A stretch of 44,674 nt of DNA from a bacterium (GTDB taxonomy: Bacteria; Planctomycetota; Phycisphaerae; Phycisphaerales; UBA1924). Location of the stretch: the NCBI GenBank assembly GCA_024743075.1, contig JANSXG010000007.1:1-44674 (forward strand). Direction: 5' to 3'. Positions 1 through 8,356 of this stretch are shown one piece after another. Both the position numbers and the translations under genes were made by a program. The notes under the pieces are model-generated. The model had not been told where the DNA came from, searched no databases, and was given only the letters and a program-made list of their open reading frames with translations. Numbering within the stretch: position 1 is the stretch's first letter; every line of letters starts with the position of its first letter.

Positions 1-874
1 CGCCGCCGCCGGCGAGGATCACGCGACCGGGCGCATGACTCGACACACGCTCGCCGATGATTGTCGCCACGGCGTGCGCCGCGCTGGCGAGCAGGTCTTC
101 CGGCCGGGCTTCGGTGTCGCCGAAGAGGTCGACGGTGAGATCCTCGCGCGTGCCGAGCGAGCGTCCGCCTGAGGCCTGCGCTCGAAGCTGCGTCGCGAGC
201 CGTTCCGCCAGCGACGCGATCGGTTTGCCGCGAGCGCCCACCACGCCATCGCGATCGTACGCCTCACCCAGTGCCCGGCGCGCACCGGCGTTCAGGACAT
301 GATTGCACGCACAAATGTCGAATCCCTCGACCTCCTGAACATCTCCGCTCGCCGGGAGCACCGTTGCGTTCGCGAACCCCCCGAGGTTCACCACCACCTG
401 CGACACGCGATGCTCACCGAACCAGAACAGATCGCTAAGCGGCGTGATCGGAGCCCCTTCGCCACCTTCCGCGAGGTCTAATCCGCGCAGGTCCGACACC
501 AGTGGCACGCCGAACGCGCTGGCGATCGGCCACGGGTTCAGCAGTTGCCACGACCGCGGCGGCCGATGAAACACGGTCTGGCCATGCACCGCGATCAGGT
601 CCGGCTCAGCAACCTGCGCTCGCAGTTCCTCAAACGCGATCACATGCCTTGAGGAGAGCTCGGACGAGGCCGACGCGATCACGGATGCCGACAGCGCCTC
701 CCCTTCGCACAAGCTCGCGAGCACCTCGCGACACGCCCCGAGATCGGTGGAAACCACTCCCAGCAGGCGAGGTCGCTCCGAAGCTCCGATCGACCAGGAA
801 ATCGCCGCGGCATCGAGGCCGTCCAGACTGGTTCCGGTCATCGCCCCGAAAACAACGCGCGTCGCTGGTGTCAC
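1..874 (-). CDS. anmK: Anhydro-N-acetylmuramic acid kinase (N-terminal part, runs off the window)
   Basis: The reverse strand is open without a stop from a GTG at 874 to the window edge, giving about 291 residues of a family that is usually 370-390 long. The N terminus carries the family signature MTGTSLDGLDAA (residues 12-23), and the visible end is VILAGGGG, matching the glycine-rich motif found late in AnmK. The family phosphorylates 1,6-anhydro-MurNAc recovered from peptidoglycan turnover to give MurNAc-6-phosphate in the cytoplasm. GTG at 874 is chosen because an AAGAGGA ribosome-binding site lies about ten bases upstream and it places the signature at the usual distance. An internal ATG at the signature itself is less likely. 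The gene diverges from the HlyD-like gene at 960, so the 85 bases between them must hold both promoters. Confidence 0.9.
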   Translation of the reverse strand, partial: MTPATRVVFGAMTGTSLDGLDAAAISWSIGASERPRLLGVVSTDLGACREVLASLCEGEALSASVIASASSELSSRHVIAFEELRAQVAEPDLIAVHGQTVFHRPPRSWQLLNPWPIASAFGVPLVSDLRGLDLAEGGEGAPITPLSDLFWFGEHRVSQVVVNLGGFANATVLPASGDVQEVEGFDICACNHVLNAGARRALGEAYDRDGVVGARGKPIASLAERLATQLRAQASGGRSLGTREDLTVDLFGDTEARPEDLLASAAHAVATIIGERVSSHAPGRVILAGGG

Positions 875-959
875 CGGCCGATATCCTCTTTAAAGGACGA
901 CGCGGCCGCATTCGTTCGGCCGATCCCCGAGTGTACACCCTCGCGCTGGAGGCACGCCG

Positions 960-1835
960 ATGAACACCACCCGACTCTCCGCCATCCTCGGGACCGGACT
1001 GCTGGCGTGCATCGTCGCCCTGCCGCTGTTCGCCCAGTCCGGCGCGCGCCCCCGCAACGCCGACCCGCTCGCCTTCGACGCCGTCGTCCGCCCGAGCGAA
1101 GACCTGGAACTGGCGTTCAGCATCTCCGGTCGGGTGATGGAGGCCCTCGCCGAGCCCGGCGACTATGTGCAGGCGGGATCCCCCCTGCTGCGCCTCGACG
1201 ATCGCGATGCCCGCATCCGGCTGAAGCTGGCGGAGATACGCGCCCGGAGCACGGCGGCACTCGATGCCGCCAAGGCAACGCTTGAACTCCAACGCGACGA
1301 ACTCGAGACCATCAAGCGAGCCCGCGCCGACGACGGCGTCAACGAGCGCGAAGTCGCTCGCCAGCAACTCGAAGTCGAGCGCGCCGAGGCCACCCTGCTC
1401 ATCGAACAACTCAAGCGAGAAGAGGCCGAACTCGAGTTCGAAGCCGCGGCGGTCATCCTCGAGAAGTACACCCTCATCGCACCGGTCTCCGGCTACGTCG
1501 AATTGGTCATCTCCAAGCCCGGAGAGACCGTCGAGGCTCTCACGCCGGTCCTGCGACTGGTCGCGATCGACCCGCTGGAGATCGACGCGGCCATCCCCGC
1601 CGATCTCTCCATGTCGCTCCGCGCCGGAAGCACGGTCTGGGTGTCGCTGCAGCTGCCGGGCGAAACCGTCTACCGCGAGGCATCCGTCAAGTCACTCTCC
1701 CAGGTCGCCGAGGGCGGCACATCACAGCGCCGCGTGCGCATCTCCCTCCCGAACCCGGACGGTCTGCCCGCGGGCATCCTTGCCCGCGTTCGTCTCGATA
1801 AACCGAGAGACGACGCGATGACACGGGCCGAATAA
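960..1835 (+). CDS. HlyD/RND-type membrane fusion (periplasmic adaptor) protein
   Basis: A 291-residue protein. Residues 1-25 form a signal peptide ending near LPLFAQS. Residues 50-85 look like the first half of a lipoyl/biotinyl hairpin (SGRVMEALAEPGDYVQAG), residues 85-165 are a charged coiled coil rich in Glu, Arg and Leu, and residues 170-200 are the returning lipoyl half (IAPVSGYVELVISKPGETV). A beta-barrel-like segment follows (LEIDAAIPADLSMSLRAGSTV). This order is that of periplasmic adaptors which bridge an inner-membrane pump and an outer-membrane channel. No pump or TolC-like gene adjoins it, so the partner and substrate are unknown. The start has a GGAGG site seven bases upstream. 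The protein is short for the family (usually 350-400), the C-terminal domain being truncated. Confidence 0.8.
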   Translation: MNTTRLSAILGTGLLACIVALPLFAQSGARPRNADPLAFDAVVRPSEDLELAFSISGRVMEALAEPGDYVQAGSPLLRLDDRDARIRLKLAEIRARSTAALDAAKATLELQRDELETIKRARADDGVNEREVARQQLEVERAEATLLIEQLKREEAELEFEAAAVILEKYTLIAPVSGYVELVISKPGETVEALTPVLRLVAIDPLEIDAAIPADLSMSLRAGSTVWVSLQLPGETVYREASVKSLSQVAEGGTSQRRVRISLPNPDGLPAGILARVRLDKPRDDAMTRAE

Positions 1836-2008
1836 CCCACGTGCATTACTTTTCGTACGTCCGACGCCGGTTATTCCAATCGGACCCGGCGATCCGACTG
1901 CGCGCGACGCGAGATTTCTCGTAGTCTCCCCGCGTCGGCCGAGCGGAGCTCGGCGATCGCCAAGGTCTCAATCGCGCCCACCGGGTGCGGGATCCAAGGA
2001 GTGGATTC

Positions 2009-2200
2009 ATGCTTCAGCGGTTCACGAAGAACGACAACTTCACGGTTCGCGTCGAGCGAGTATCCGGGTCACACCATGTCCTCGCCCGCTTCGCTCTCAC
2101 ACCAGACGTCGCCAGTCGGCGCGACGACCTCAAGCGACTCGCACAACGCTATAACGCGATGCGACTCGAGCGAGCGTCGGAGCTTCGCATCGCGCAATAG
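2009..2200 (+). CDS. Small hypothetical protein, 63 aa
   Basis: I do not recognise this protein. The ATG is preceded by a good AAGGAG site eight bases upstream. The product is charged and basic (MLQRFTKNDNFTVRVERVSG at the start; many Arg, Glu and Leu later, with a predicted helix over the last 25 residues), with no signal peptide or membrane segment. Third codon positions are GC-rich, as in neighbouring genes, which mildly favours coding. It sits between the HlyD-like gene and the broken gene at 2258, same strand, 57 bases before the latter. It could be a chance ORF; a family match or ribosome profiling would be needed to decide. Confidence 0.4.
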   Translation: MLQRFTKNDNFTVRVERVSGSHHVLARFALTPDVASRRDDLKRLAQRYNAMRLERASELRIAQ

Positions 2201-2257
2201 GCCCATCGGTACATCGAGCGCCCGCTCGGCATAGCATGACCCGCTTTCCTGCGAGTC

Positions 2258-3251
2258 ATGCCCCACCCATTCCCTCTCATCTTGAATCCGTACGACCTCG
2301 ACGCCCGCGGGCTGGTTGCGGATGTCGCATTGCTGATCGGAAATCCGGCGATCACTCTCCTCCCCGCTCCGCTGCAGGGCCACGACCGGGCATCGGTGAA
2401 CGCCGCCGCCGCATCCGCTCCCGAGTTTCTCCGCCTCATCGAGCGTTGGTCGTGGCTGCAGGACCTCTGGCGATCGGGCGTGCTCCGCCCTGAGTTCGCA
2501 GACCAGACTCCGATCGACTACGTGCGCGATGCCGAAGCGGATGTCCGTGCCGACCCCCGCTTCGAGGGCCTCGCGCGCATCATGCGCCGCGGCGTCTTCG
2601 ACACTACACACGACTACCTCCGGGCCATCTGTCGCGACCTTTCCGTCGGCGGTGCCGAGCCGGCTGTCAGCGTGCCTGTGAGCGTTGGGCTCGCCCGTAT
2701 GGCCCAAGCGCTGGACGTCCCACTGGTGCAGGAGCATGCCCGGCGCGCCTCCGGCTCGGTCGTCCGGCAGCTCGAAACCCGCTCGCTGCGCAACCGCTTC
2801 AGCGTCTCGATCCCGCTTCCGCGCGACATCTGCCCCGAGGAAATCGTGGCTTTTCGTCTGCGCGCCGAATCTCAGATCGCCGCTTTGATGGAATTGATCG
2901 GATCGTCGGAGGCTCCGCCCGATCGCGATACCATTATCGTCGGAGGCTCCGCCCGATCGCGATACCATTGATGCTCTGGAGGACGACTTTGCGCGCGCCG
3001 TCCGGGACGTCGCGAAGCGACTGGGGCTCGACGCCGAGGCGCGCCGCGGACGCAGGCTCTCGGCGGTGCTCGTCAGCCTTGGCACCATGCCCGATTCGGC
3101 GCCGCTGGCCGCCGCCCTGCGTGCGTCGACGCTAGCCTCATCCCGGCGTCCCGCCCCTCGCAGGCCCTCGACAGCCTCCGAAGCGGCCCTCGCTCCTCGC
3201 CCGCTCAAGGTGCTGAGCGTCCGCGAATTGCCGTGGCAGGATCGCGTCTGA
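2258..3251 (+). pseudogene. Unknown protein, reading frame broken by a 34-bp tandem duplication
   Basis: The frame starting at ATG 2258 runs for 237 codons and stops at 2971, just after a perfect 34-bp tandem duplication (2902-2969). Since 34 is not a multiple of three, the frame shifts. Removing one copy gives one continuous 319-residue protein that ends at the TGA at 3249-3251, and the part after the junction (3066-3251) has the codon bias of the first part. I do not recognise the family. The product looks soluble and mostly helical, with no signal peptide. As it stands, translation would yield 237 residues with about eleven aberrant ones at the end. An assembly or sequencing error could produce the same picture. 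A seven-base inverted repeat (2234-2240 with 2255-2261) overlaps the start codon. Confidence 0.7.
2902..2969 (+). repeat. Perfect 34-bp tandem duplication
   Basis: Two identical 34-bp units, 2902-2935 and 2936-2969, each beginning ATCGTCGGAGG and ending GATACCATT, with no mismatches. The absence of divergence implies a recent slippage event, an unstable locus, or an assembly artefact. It shifts the reading frame of the gene at 2258-3251. Confidence 0.95.
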
Positions 3252-3326
3252 GGCCGGTTTCCCGGCAATCGCACGCTAATTCTGGCCAACCGAATCCGCC
3301 CGCTCAGCGGCGTTTGGTGCAGTCAT

Positions 3327-3341
3327 CGGCCGTTTCGGCCG
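3327..3341. promoter_or_regulatory. Short palindrome upstream of the M14 gene
   Basis: CGGCCG-TTT-CGGCCG, a perfect six-base inverted repeat with a three-base centre, 41 bases before the start codon at 3383. It could be an operator or a 5'-leader hairpin. GC-rich palindromes arise by chance in such DNA, so this is only a candidate. Confidence 0.25.
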
Positions 3342-3382
3342 TATGTTAGGGGTAACGCCGTCCCATCCGAAGGAACCGAGAT

Positions 3383-5719
3383 ATGCACCGGATCACCCGA
3401 ATCGCCTTTGCCTCTGCAGTCACCCTGAGCGCTGGCACTGGCGTCGCAATCGCCGACGAAGCCAGCAAGCCATACGAGAACCACAAGCTCGTCGAGGTCA
3501 TGGTGACTCTCCCGAGCCAACTGTCTTCGCTTGATTCGATCGGCGAGTCGCTGCATTGTCGCCCGTCTGTCGGCTGGCAGACTTACGCTGTGGATCCCGG
3601 CAATCTCGATGAACTCGATGCGCTGGGGCTCCAGTATCAGGTCGTCCTCGACAACGTTCAGGCGATCGTGGACGCGGAAACGCAGCAGCGCATGGCCGCT
3701 CGTGCACAGGCCGGTGCCGACTTCTTTTCCGACTACCGGACCATCGGCGAGATAAACGACTACCTCGATCAGATCGTGGCGGACTTCCCTACTCTCGCCT
3801 CGAAGTTTGAGGTCGGCCAGTCGCTCGAAGGCCGCACTGTCTACGGGCTCAAGATCGCGAAGCTCGACCTGATCGATCCTGACGGCGACGAAGCATCCCG
3901 CCCGGGCTTCGTCATTAACGGCTGCCAGCACGCTCGCGAGTGGATCAGCCCCGCCAGCGTGATGTACCTCGCCGACCAACTCGTCAATGGATACGGCAGC
4001 GACAGCCAGATCACCGAGTACCTCGATGAACTCGTGTTCTACATCGTCCCCGTCGTGAACCCCGATGGCTACAACTACACCTTCCCGACAAATCAGGGCG
4101 GAGCGGGCCAGCGCCTGTGGCGCAAGAACCGGCGGAACAACGGCAACGGCACCTTCGGCGTCGACCTCAACCGCAACTGGTCCACCGCGTGGGGCCAGCC
4201 CGGTTCATCGTCGAGCCCGTCGAGCGAGACCTACCGAGGCACCGGCCCCTTCTCGGAACCGGAATCGACCAACCTCTCAAACTTCATGCTCTCGCTTCCC
4301 AATGTGAAAGCCCACCTGGACATCCACAGCTTCAGCCAGCTCATTCTCGGCCCGTGGGCGTACTCCGAAGACTTCTGCCCGCCAAGAGAAGAAGAGCTCC
4401 GTCTCGCCCAAAGTCTCCAGGAAGACGCGATGGACTCCGTGTACGGCACGAACTATGAAGCCGGACTCGGGTGCGACGCCCTGCTCTATGTCGCCTCCGG
4501 TACCGCACCGGACTGGTCCTTCGACGAACTTGACGCGTTGAGCTGGACCTACGAGCTCCGCGACACCGGACAGTTCGGGTTCACCCTCCCGCCCGACCAG
4601 ATCGTCCCCACCGGTCAGGAGACCGTAGCCGGCGTGCTCTCGCTCGCCGACTTTCTGCTGACGCCGCTGATCATCGAGGCGGACACCCTGCCCGCGCTCG
4701 CCGACGCGGACACGCCCGTGCCCGTTGGTATCTCCGTCACGGCCGTCAACAACGAGCAGTTCGCGACCGGCTCGGCCACCGTCTCTTATCGAACGTCGCC
4801 AGGGGACGATTTCACAACACTCGGCCTCGGCGGAATCGGCGGCACCGGCGACCTCTCCACGGACCTGCCCGGCCAGCCTTGCGGCACGCAGATCGAACTC
4901 TTCTTCAGCGCCCAGACCACGAGCGGACAGACCGTCACGCTTCCCGAGGACGGTCAGGCCGCACCCTTTGTCATCGACATCACGAACCTGACGACCATCC
5001 TCGAGGACAACTTTGACGGCGACCTCGGCTGGACTGTCGGCGCCCCTGACGATGACGCCACCTCCGGCATCTGGGAGCGTGTCAACCCCAACGGCACTTC
5101 GGCCCAACCCGGCGACGCGCTGTTCGGCCCGATCTGCTACGTCACCGGACAGCACCCCGGCGGCGGCGACGGCGCGAACGACATCGACAACGGGAAGACG
5201 ACGCTGTTTTCTCCGGTGCTCGACCTCTCCGCAGCCGGCGACGGCGCGGTCCAGATCCGCTACTGGCGCTGGTATTCCAACAGCACCGGCGCATCCCCCA
5301 ACGCGGATGTCTTCCAGATCGACATCTCCGACGATGCCGGCGCGACGTGGGTCAATGTCGAAACAGTCGGCCCCGACGGTCCCGAGACCTCCGGCGGCTG
5401 GTTCCAGCACAGTTTCGACCCCGCGACACTGGTCGACCTGACCGACAGCGTCCAGATGCGATTCGTCGCGTCTGATGAAGGTGCCGGCTCGCTCGTGGAG
5501 GCCGCCGTCGACGGCTTCGTCGTCCGCTCAACGGGTTGCGAGGATGCCCCCTGCGCCGCCGACACGACCGGAGACGGCTCGGTCGACCTCGCCGACCTGA
5601 ACCTGGTGCTTGGCAACTTCGGCCAGACCACCCCAGACGGCGACACCAACGGCGACGGCCAGGTCGATCTCGCCGACCTCAACACCGTGCTTGGCGCGTT
5701 CGGAGCCGCCTGCCCCTGA
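3383..5719 (+). CDS. Secreted zinc carboxypeptidase (M14) with C-terminal dockerin-like module
   Basis: A 778-residue exported protein with a signal peptide at 1-24. After a propeptide-like segment (30-110), residues 115-430 are a carboxypeptidase A-type M14 domain. Zinc ligands are H183 and E186 (QHAREW) and H315 (HLDIHS). N263-R264 (DLNRNW) bind the substrate carboxylate, Y369 matches the mobile tyrosine, and E391 (TYELRDTG) is the general base, so it should be active. Residues 430-535 look like a beta-sandwich linker and 535-715 a lectin/MAM-like beta domain (DNFDGDLGW). Residues 722-778 are two EF-hand-like dockerin repeats (GDGSVDLADLNLVLGNFG and GDGQVDLADLNTVLGAFG) bracketed by Cys. The residue at the S1' specificity position (the Ile/Asp of CPA/CPB) is Pro376, so substrate preference is uncertain. 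AAGGAA lies nine bases before ATG 3383. It is apparently monocistronic. Confidence 0.93.
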   Translation: MHRITRIAFASAVTLSAGTGVAIADEASKPYENHKLVEVMVTLPSQLSSLDSIGESLHCRPSVGWQTYAVDPGNLDELDALGLQYQVVLDNVQAIVDAETQQRMAARAQAGADFFSDYRTIGEINDYLDQIVADFPTLASKFEVGQSLEGRTVYGLKIAKLDLIDPDGDEASRPGFVINGCQHAREWISPASVMYLADQLVNGYGSDSQITEYLDELVFYIVPVVNPDGYNYTFPTNQGGAGQRLWRKNRRNNGNGTFGVDLNRNWSTAWGQPGSSSSPSSETYRGTGPFSEPESTNLSNFMLSLPNVKAHLDIHSFSQLILGPWAYSEDFCPPREEELRLAQSLQEDAMDSVYGTNYEAGLGCDALLYVASGTAPDWSFDELDALSWTYELRDTGQFGFTLPPDQIVPTGQETVAGVLSLADFLLTPLIIEADTLPALADADTPVPVGISVTAVNNEQFATGSATVSYRTSPGDDFTTLGLGGIGGTGDLSTDLPGQPCGTQIELFFSAQTTSGQTVTLPEDGQAAPFVIDITNLTTILEDNFDGDLGWTVGAPDDDATSGIWERVNPNGTSAQPGDALFGPICYVTGQHPGGGDGANDIDNGKTTLFSPVLDLSAAGDGAVQIRYWRWYSNSTGASPNADVFQIDISDDAGATWVNVETVGPDGPETSGGWFQHSFDPATLVDLTDSVQMRFVASDEGAGSLVEAAVDGFVVRSTGCEDAPCAADTTGDGSVDLADLNLVLGNFGQTTPDGDTNGDGQVDLADLNTVLGAFGAACP

Positions 5720-5763
5720 CCACGGACGGAGCAACCGGACCTCTGCATGGTTGATCGTCACGC

Positions 5764-5790
5764 GACCGGCTGGGCATTACCCGGCCGGTC
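5764..5790 (+). terminator. Hairpin after the M14 gene, possible terminator
   Basis: An 11-bp stem (5764-5774 with 5780-5790, one G-T pair) closes a five-base loop 44 bases after the M14 stop codon. Only a weak pyrimidine stretch (TCTGTC) follows, so intrinsic termination is plausible but not certain. Confidence 0.45.
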
Positions 5791-5871
5791 TCTGTCAATC
5801 GGGTGTTCCCGATCGGCGTTACGGGACAACCGGAAGCACGCTCCGATGGGTGCCGGGCATACACTCGCTCC

Positions 5872-7203
5872 ATGGTCGAATCCCTGACTGAGCGCGTCCA
5901 CGCCACCTTGACCGCCGAGGACGACGGGCGAGTGTGCAAGGACATCCCCGACGAGGCCTGCGACGAGCAGCCGGAAAACTTCACGCTCCATGTCGCGAGT
6001 CTGAGCTGCACCAAAGCGGGCGACGGTCTCGCCGATCCCAAGCTCGTACTCGCCTGGCTCCTCGAGACGCTCGGCGCTTCCGCTGGCCTGATCGGCCTGC
6101 TTGTGCCCGTCCGCGAATCTGGTGCGCTGCTCCCCCAACTGGTCACCGCCGGCTGGATTCGATCGCTCCCGCGGCGCAAGTGGGCATGGGCCACGGGCAG
6201 CGCCGTACAAGGCCTCTGCGTCGCCGGCATGGCCATCGCTGCATTCACGCTCGAAGGCAACCAGGCGGGCGGTGTGATCGTCGGCCTGCTCGCCGTCTTC
6301 GCGATCGCGCGCAGCGTGTGCTCGGTCAGCTATAAGGATGTCCTCGGCAAGACGGTCTCCAAGTCCACGCGCGGCACCGCGACCGGCACCGCCGCCTCGG
6401 TTTCAGCGGGCGTCGTCCTCGCCTTCGGACTCGCGATCACGCTCGGGCTCATCCCGCTGACGGTCACATCGATCGCCATCACGCTCTGTGTCGCCGCGGG
6501 ACTGTGGCTCACCGCGGCGGGGCTGTTTTCCGGCCTCACCGAAGCCGCCGGCTCGACCGAGGGCGGCGGCAACCCGCTGACGGTTGCGATCGATCAGTTC
6601 TCACTGCTCAAGACCGACCCGCAGCTCACGCGCTTCATCGCAACCCGTGGCCTGCTGATCTCGACCGCGCTCGCCCCCCCCTATCTGCTGACGTCCAGCG
6701 CTCAGGCCAACGGCAGCGAAGAGTCCATCGCGAACCTTGGTCCGTTTGTCATCGCGTCCTCCGTCGCTGCCCTCACGAGCTCGTACATCTGGGGTCGCTT
6801 GTCGGATCGCTCCAGCCGCAAGGTGCTCATGCTCGCGGGAATCATCGGCGGATTGACCCTCCTCGCCAGCGCAGCCATCGGCTGGCTCGGGGTTGTCGCG
6901 CAGAACGGCTCTTCATGGGTGTTCGCCGGCCTGCTCTTTGTCCTGATGGTCGCTTATCGAGGCGTGCGAGTCGGTCGCTCGACGCACATCGTCGACATGG
7001 CCTCGCCCGACACCCGCGCCGCGTACACGGCCCTGTCGAACACAATCGTCGGCATGCTACTGCTCGTCGCCGGCGGCTTCGCCGCGATCGCCGAGTGGGC
7101 GGGGAACGAGGTCGTGCTCGCACTATTCGGCATGATGTCCTTGGGTGCCACGCTCGTCGCGCTCGGCTTGAACGAGGTCCAGCAGAGCGATCAGGCTTCC
7201 TGA
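5872..7203 (+). CDS. MFS-type multidrug/metabolite transporter
   Basis: A 443-residue integral membrane protein. Roughly eleven or twelve hydrophobic segments are visible after a 60-residue hydrophilic N terminus (for example around ASAGLIGLLVPV, VIVGLLAVFAIARS, VVLAFGLAITLGL and VLMLAGIIGGLTLLASAAIG). A cytoplasmic loop GRLSDRSSRKVLM near the middle of the second half is the classic MFS loop (GxLxDRxxRR). Substrate cannot be told. The ATG at 5872 is preferred over an in-frame upstream start because the extra 23 residues look non-coding. The 3' end overlaps the convergent DUF4112 gene by 13 bases. Confidence 0.8.
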   Translation: MVESLTERVHATLTAEDDGRVCKDIPDEACDEQPENFTLHVASLSCTKAGDGLADPKLVLAWLLETLGASAGLIGLLVPVRESGALLPQLVTAGWIRSLPRRKWAWATGSAVQGLCVAGMAIAAFTLEGNQAGGVIVGLLAVFAIARSVCSVSYKDVLGKTVSKSTRGTATGTAASVSAGVVLAFGLAITLGLIPLTVTSIAITLCVAAGLWLTAAGLFSGLTEAAGSTEGGGNPLTVAIDQFSLLKTDPQLTRFIATRGLLISTALAPPYLLTSSAQANGSEESIANLGPFVIASSVAALTSSYIWGRLSDRSSRKVLMLAGIIGGLTLLASAAIGWLGVVAQNGSSWVFAGLLFVLMVAYRGVRVGRSTHIVDMASPDTRAAYTALSNTIVGMLLLVAGGFAAIAEWAGNEVVLALFGMMSLGATLVALGLNEVQQSDQAS

Positions 7204-7589
7204 CCCGACCGACGCGCGATGGCTTTCGCCAGCAGCGCCGCGTTGCGCGCGTTCGCCTTGTACCAGACGTCCGGCACAACGCCGATGACCGGGAACGACC
7301 CGACCAGCCAGTCGATCAGAAGGTTGAACAGCATCCGCAGCGCCACGCCGATGCCCAGACGCAACCGCAACGCCTCATATACCGGATACAACCCGATGAC
7401 CAGCATGATTGTGTCGCCGGCCAGCGGCAGCACACTCACGATCGCGTCCCAGCCGAAGCGCACCGACGTACCGGGCAGCCGGAACCGGCTGTCGAGGAAC
7501 TTCGCCAGAGCATCGGCCCGATGCTGTGCCCTCTCCAAGCGGGCTCGGTTCAGATGCTGCGAATGATCCAATTCGTTCGGACCCGTCAA
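7191..7589 (-). CDS. DUF4112 domain membrane protein
   Basis: A 132-residue protein with the DUF4112 pattern: a basic N-terminal helix (LDSRFRLPGTSVRFGWDAI), then a hydrophobic stretch (VLPLAGDTIMLVIGLYPVYEA), a second one (ALRMLFNLLIDWLVGSFPVIG) and the closing VPDVWYKANARN motif. The family is usually a small inner-membrane protein of unknown function. The start is a TTG at 7589; no in-frame ATG precedes the domain, so the true start is uncertain. It overlaps the tail of the convergent MFS gene and diverges from ribA with about 100 bases between. Confidence 0.75.
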   Translation of the reverse strand: MTGPNELDHSQHLNRARLERAQHRADALAKFLDSRFRLPGTSVRFGWDAIVSVLPLAGDTIMLVIGLYPVYEALRLRLGIGVALRMLFNLLIDWLVGSFPVIGVVPDVWYKANARNAALLAKAIARRSGQEA

Positions 7590-7693
7590 AACAGGGCGTC
7601 GGTTCGGCCGGATGCACCACAGGCATCCGGGACCATCCTACACTCTGCTTCGGCACCTGCCCTCAGCCACCGCGCAACGCCACGGACCACGCA

Positions 7694-8338
7694 TTGACCT
7701 CACCCGACACCACACCGCCAGACATCGAACTCAAAGCCGAGAGCACGCTCCCGACCGAGTTCGGGGCGGTTCGGCTGATGGTGTTCCATAGCCCGGGCAA
7801 CGAAGACGATCACCTCGCCCTCGTCGTCGGCGAGGTGGCGGATGCCGAAGGCGTGCTTGTCCGGCTCCACTCCGAGTGCATCACAGGCGACCTGCTCGGC
7901 TCACTCCGCTGCGACTGCGGCGAGCAGTTCGCAGAGTCCCGGCGGCTTATCCACGAAGCCGGTCAGGGCGTCCTGCTCTACCTGCGTCAGGAAGGTCGTG
8001 GCATCGGGCTCGTCGACAAACTCCGCGCGTACCAGTTGCAGGACTCGGGCATGGACACCGTCGAGGCCAACCTCGCCATCGGGCATCAGGCCGACGCCCG
8101 CGACTACGGCATCGGCGCCGCGATTCTGCGCTCGCTCGGCGTCGGCTCCGTGCGCCTGCTCACGAACAACCCCGACAAGATCGACCAGCTCAAGCGCTAC
8201 GGCGTGCCCGTCGCGGAACGCGTCGCGCTGCAGCCTACGCCCCGTGAGGAAAATCTCCGATATCTCGCGACCAAGGTCGAGGCCATGCGACACGACATCG
8301 AACTGCCCGATGCCAGCGCTCGCGCCGAATCCGACTGA
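7694..8338 (+). CDS. ribA: GTP cyclohydrolase II (stand-alone RibA)
   Basis: This enzyme opens GTP to give the pyrimidine precursor of riboflavin, formate and pyrophosphate. It is 214 residues with family motifs in order: the zinc cysteines C62, C73 and C75 (SECITGDLLGSLRCDCGEQ), then LRQEGRGIGLVDKLRAYQL with the catalytic loop, VEAN, and the TNNPDKI nucleotide-binding motif. There is no 3,4-DHBP synthase domain, so this is the single-domain form rather than the RibBA fusion common in many phyla. The TTG at 7694 is chosen because it places the N terminus at the family's usual position; upstream in-frame codons overlap the antisense DUF4112 gene and look non-coding. It ends 18 bases from the convergent SCO1 gene. 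Confidence 0.93.
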   Translation: MTSPDTTPPDIELKAESTLPTEFGAVRLMVFHSPGNEDDHLALVVGEVADAEGVLVRLHSECITGDLLGSLRCDCGEQFAESRRLIHEAGQGVLLYLRQEGRGIGLVDKLRAYQLQDSGMDTVEANLAIGHQADARDYGIGAAILRSLGVGSVRLLTNNPDKIDQLKRYGVPVAERVALQPTPREENLRYLATKVEAMRHDIELPDASARAESD

Positions 8339-8356
8339 TCTCCCGGCCGGGTCGGA

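Noticed and set aside
2902-2969. Declaring the 34-bp duplication a phase-variation switch
   Set aside because: Only two copies are present and there is no read or strain evidence for reversibility; it is reported as a frameshift only.
2069-3289. 406-codon reverse-strand frame spanning the frameshifted gene, considered as the true gene there
   Set aside because: It has no recognisable features and Ser/Arg-rich composition; the forward frame minus one duplicated unit is more protein-like and has sensible codon use.
4277-5410. Long reverse-strand open frame opposite the M14 carboxypeptidase gene
   Set aside because: Composition of a shadow frame, no ribosome-binding site, and the forward strand encodes recognised domains throughout.
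3383-5719. Carboxypeptidase B-like (basic residue) specificity for the dockerin-tagged M14 enzyme
   Set aside because: I first aligned an Asp to the specificity position, but counting from the catalytic Glu puts Pro376 there, so no preference can be claimed.
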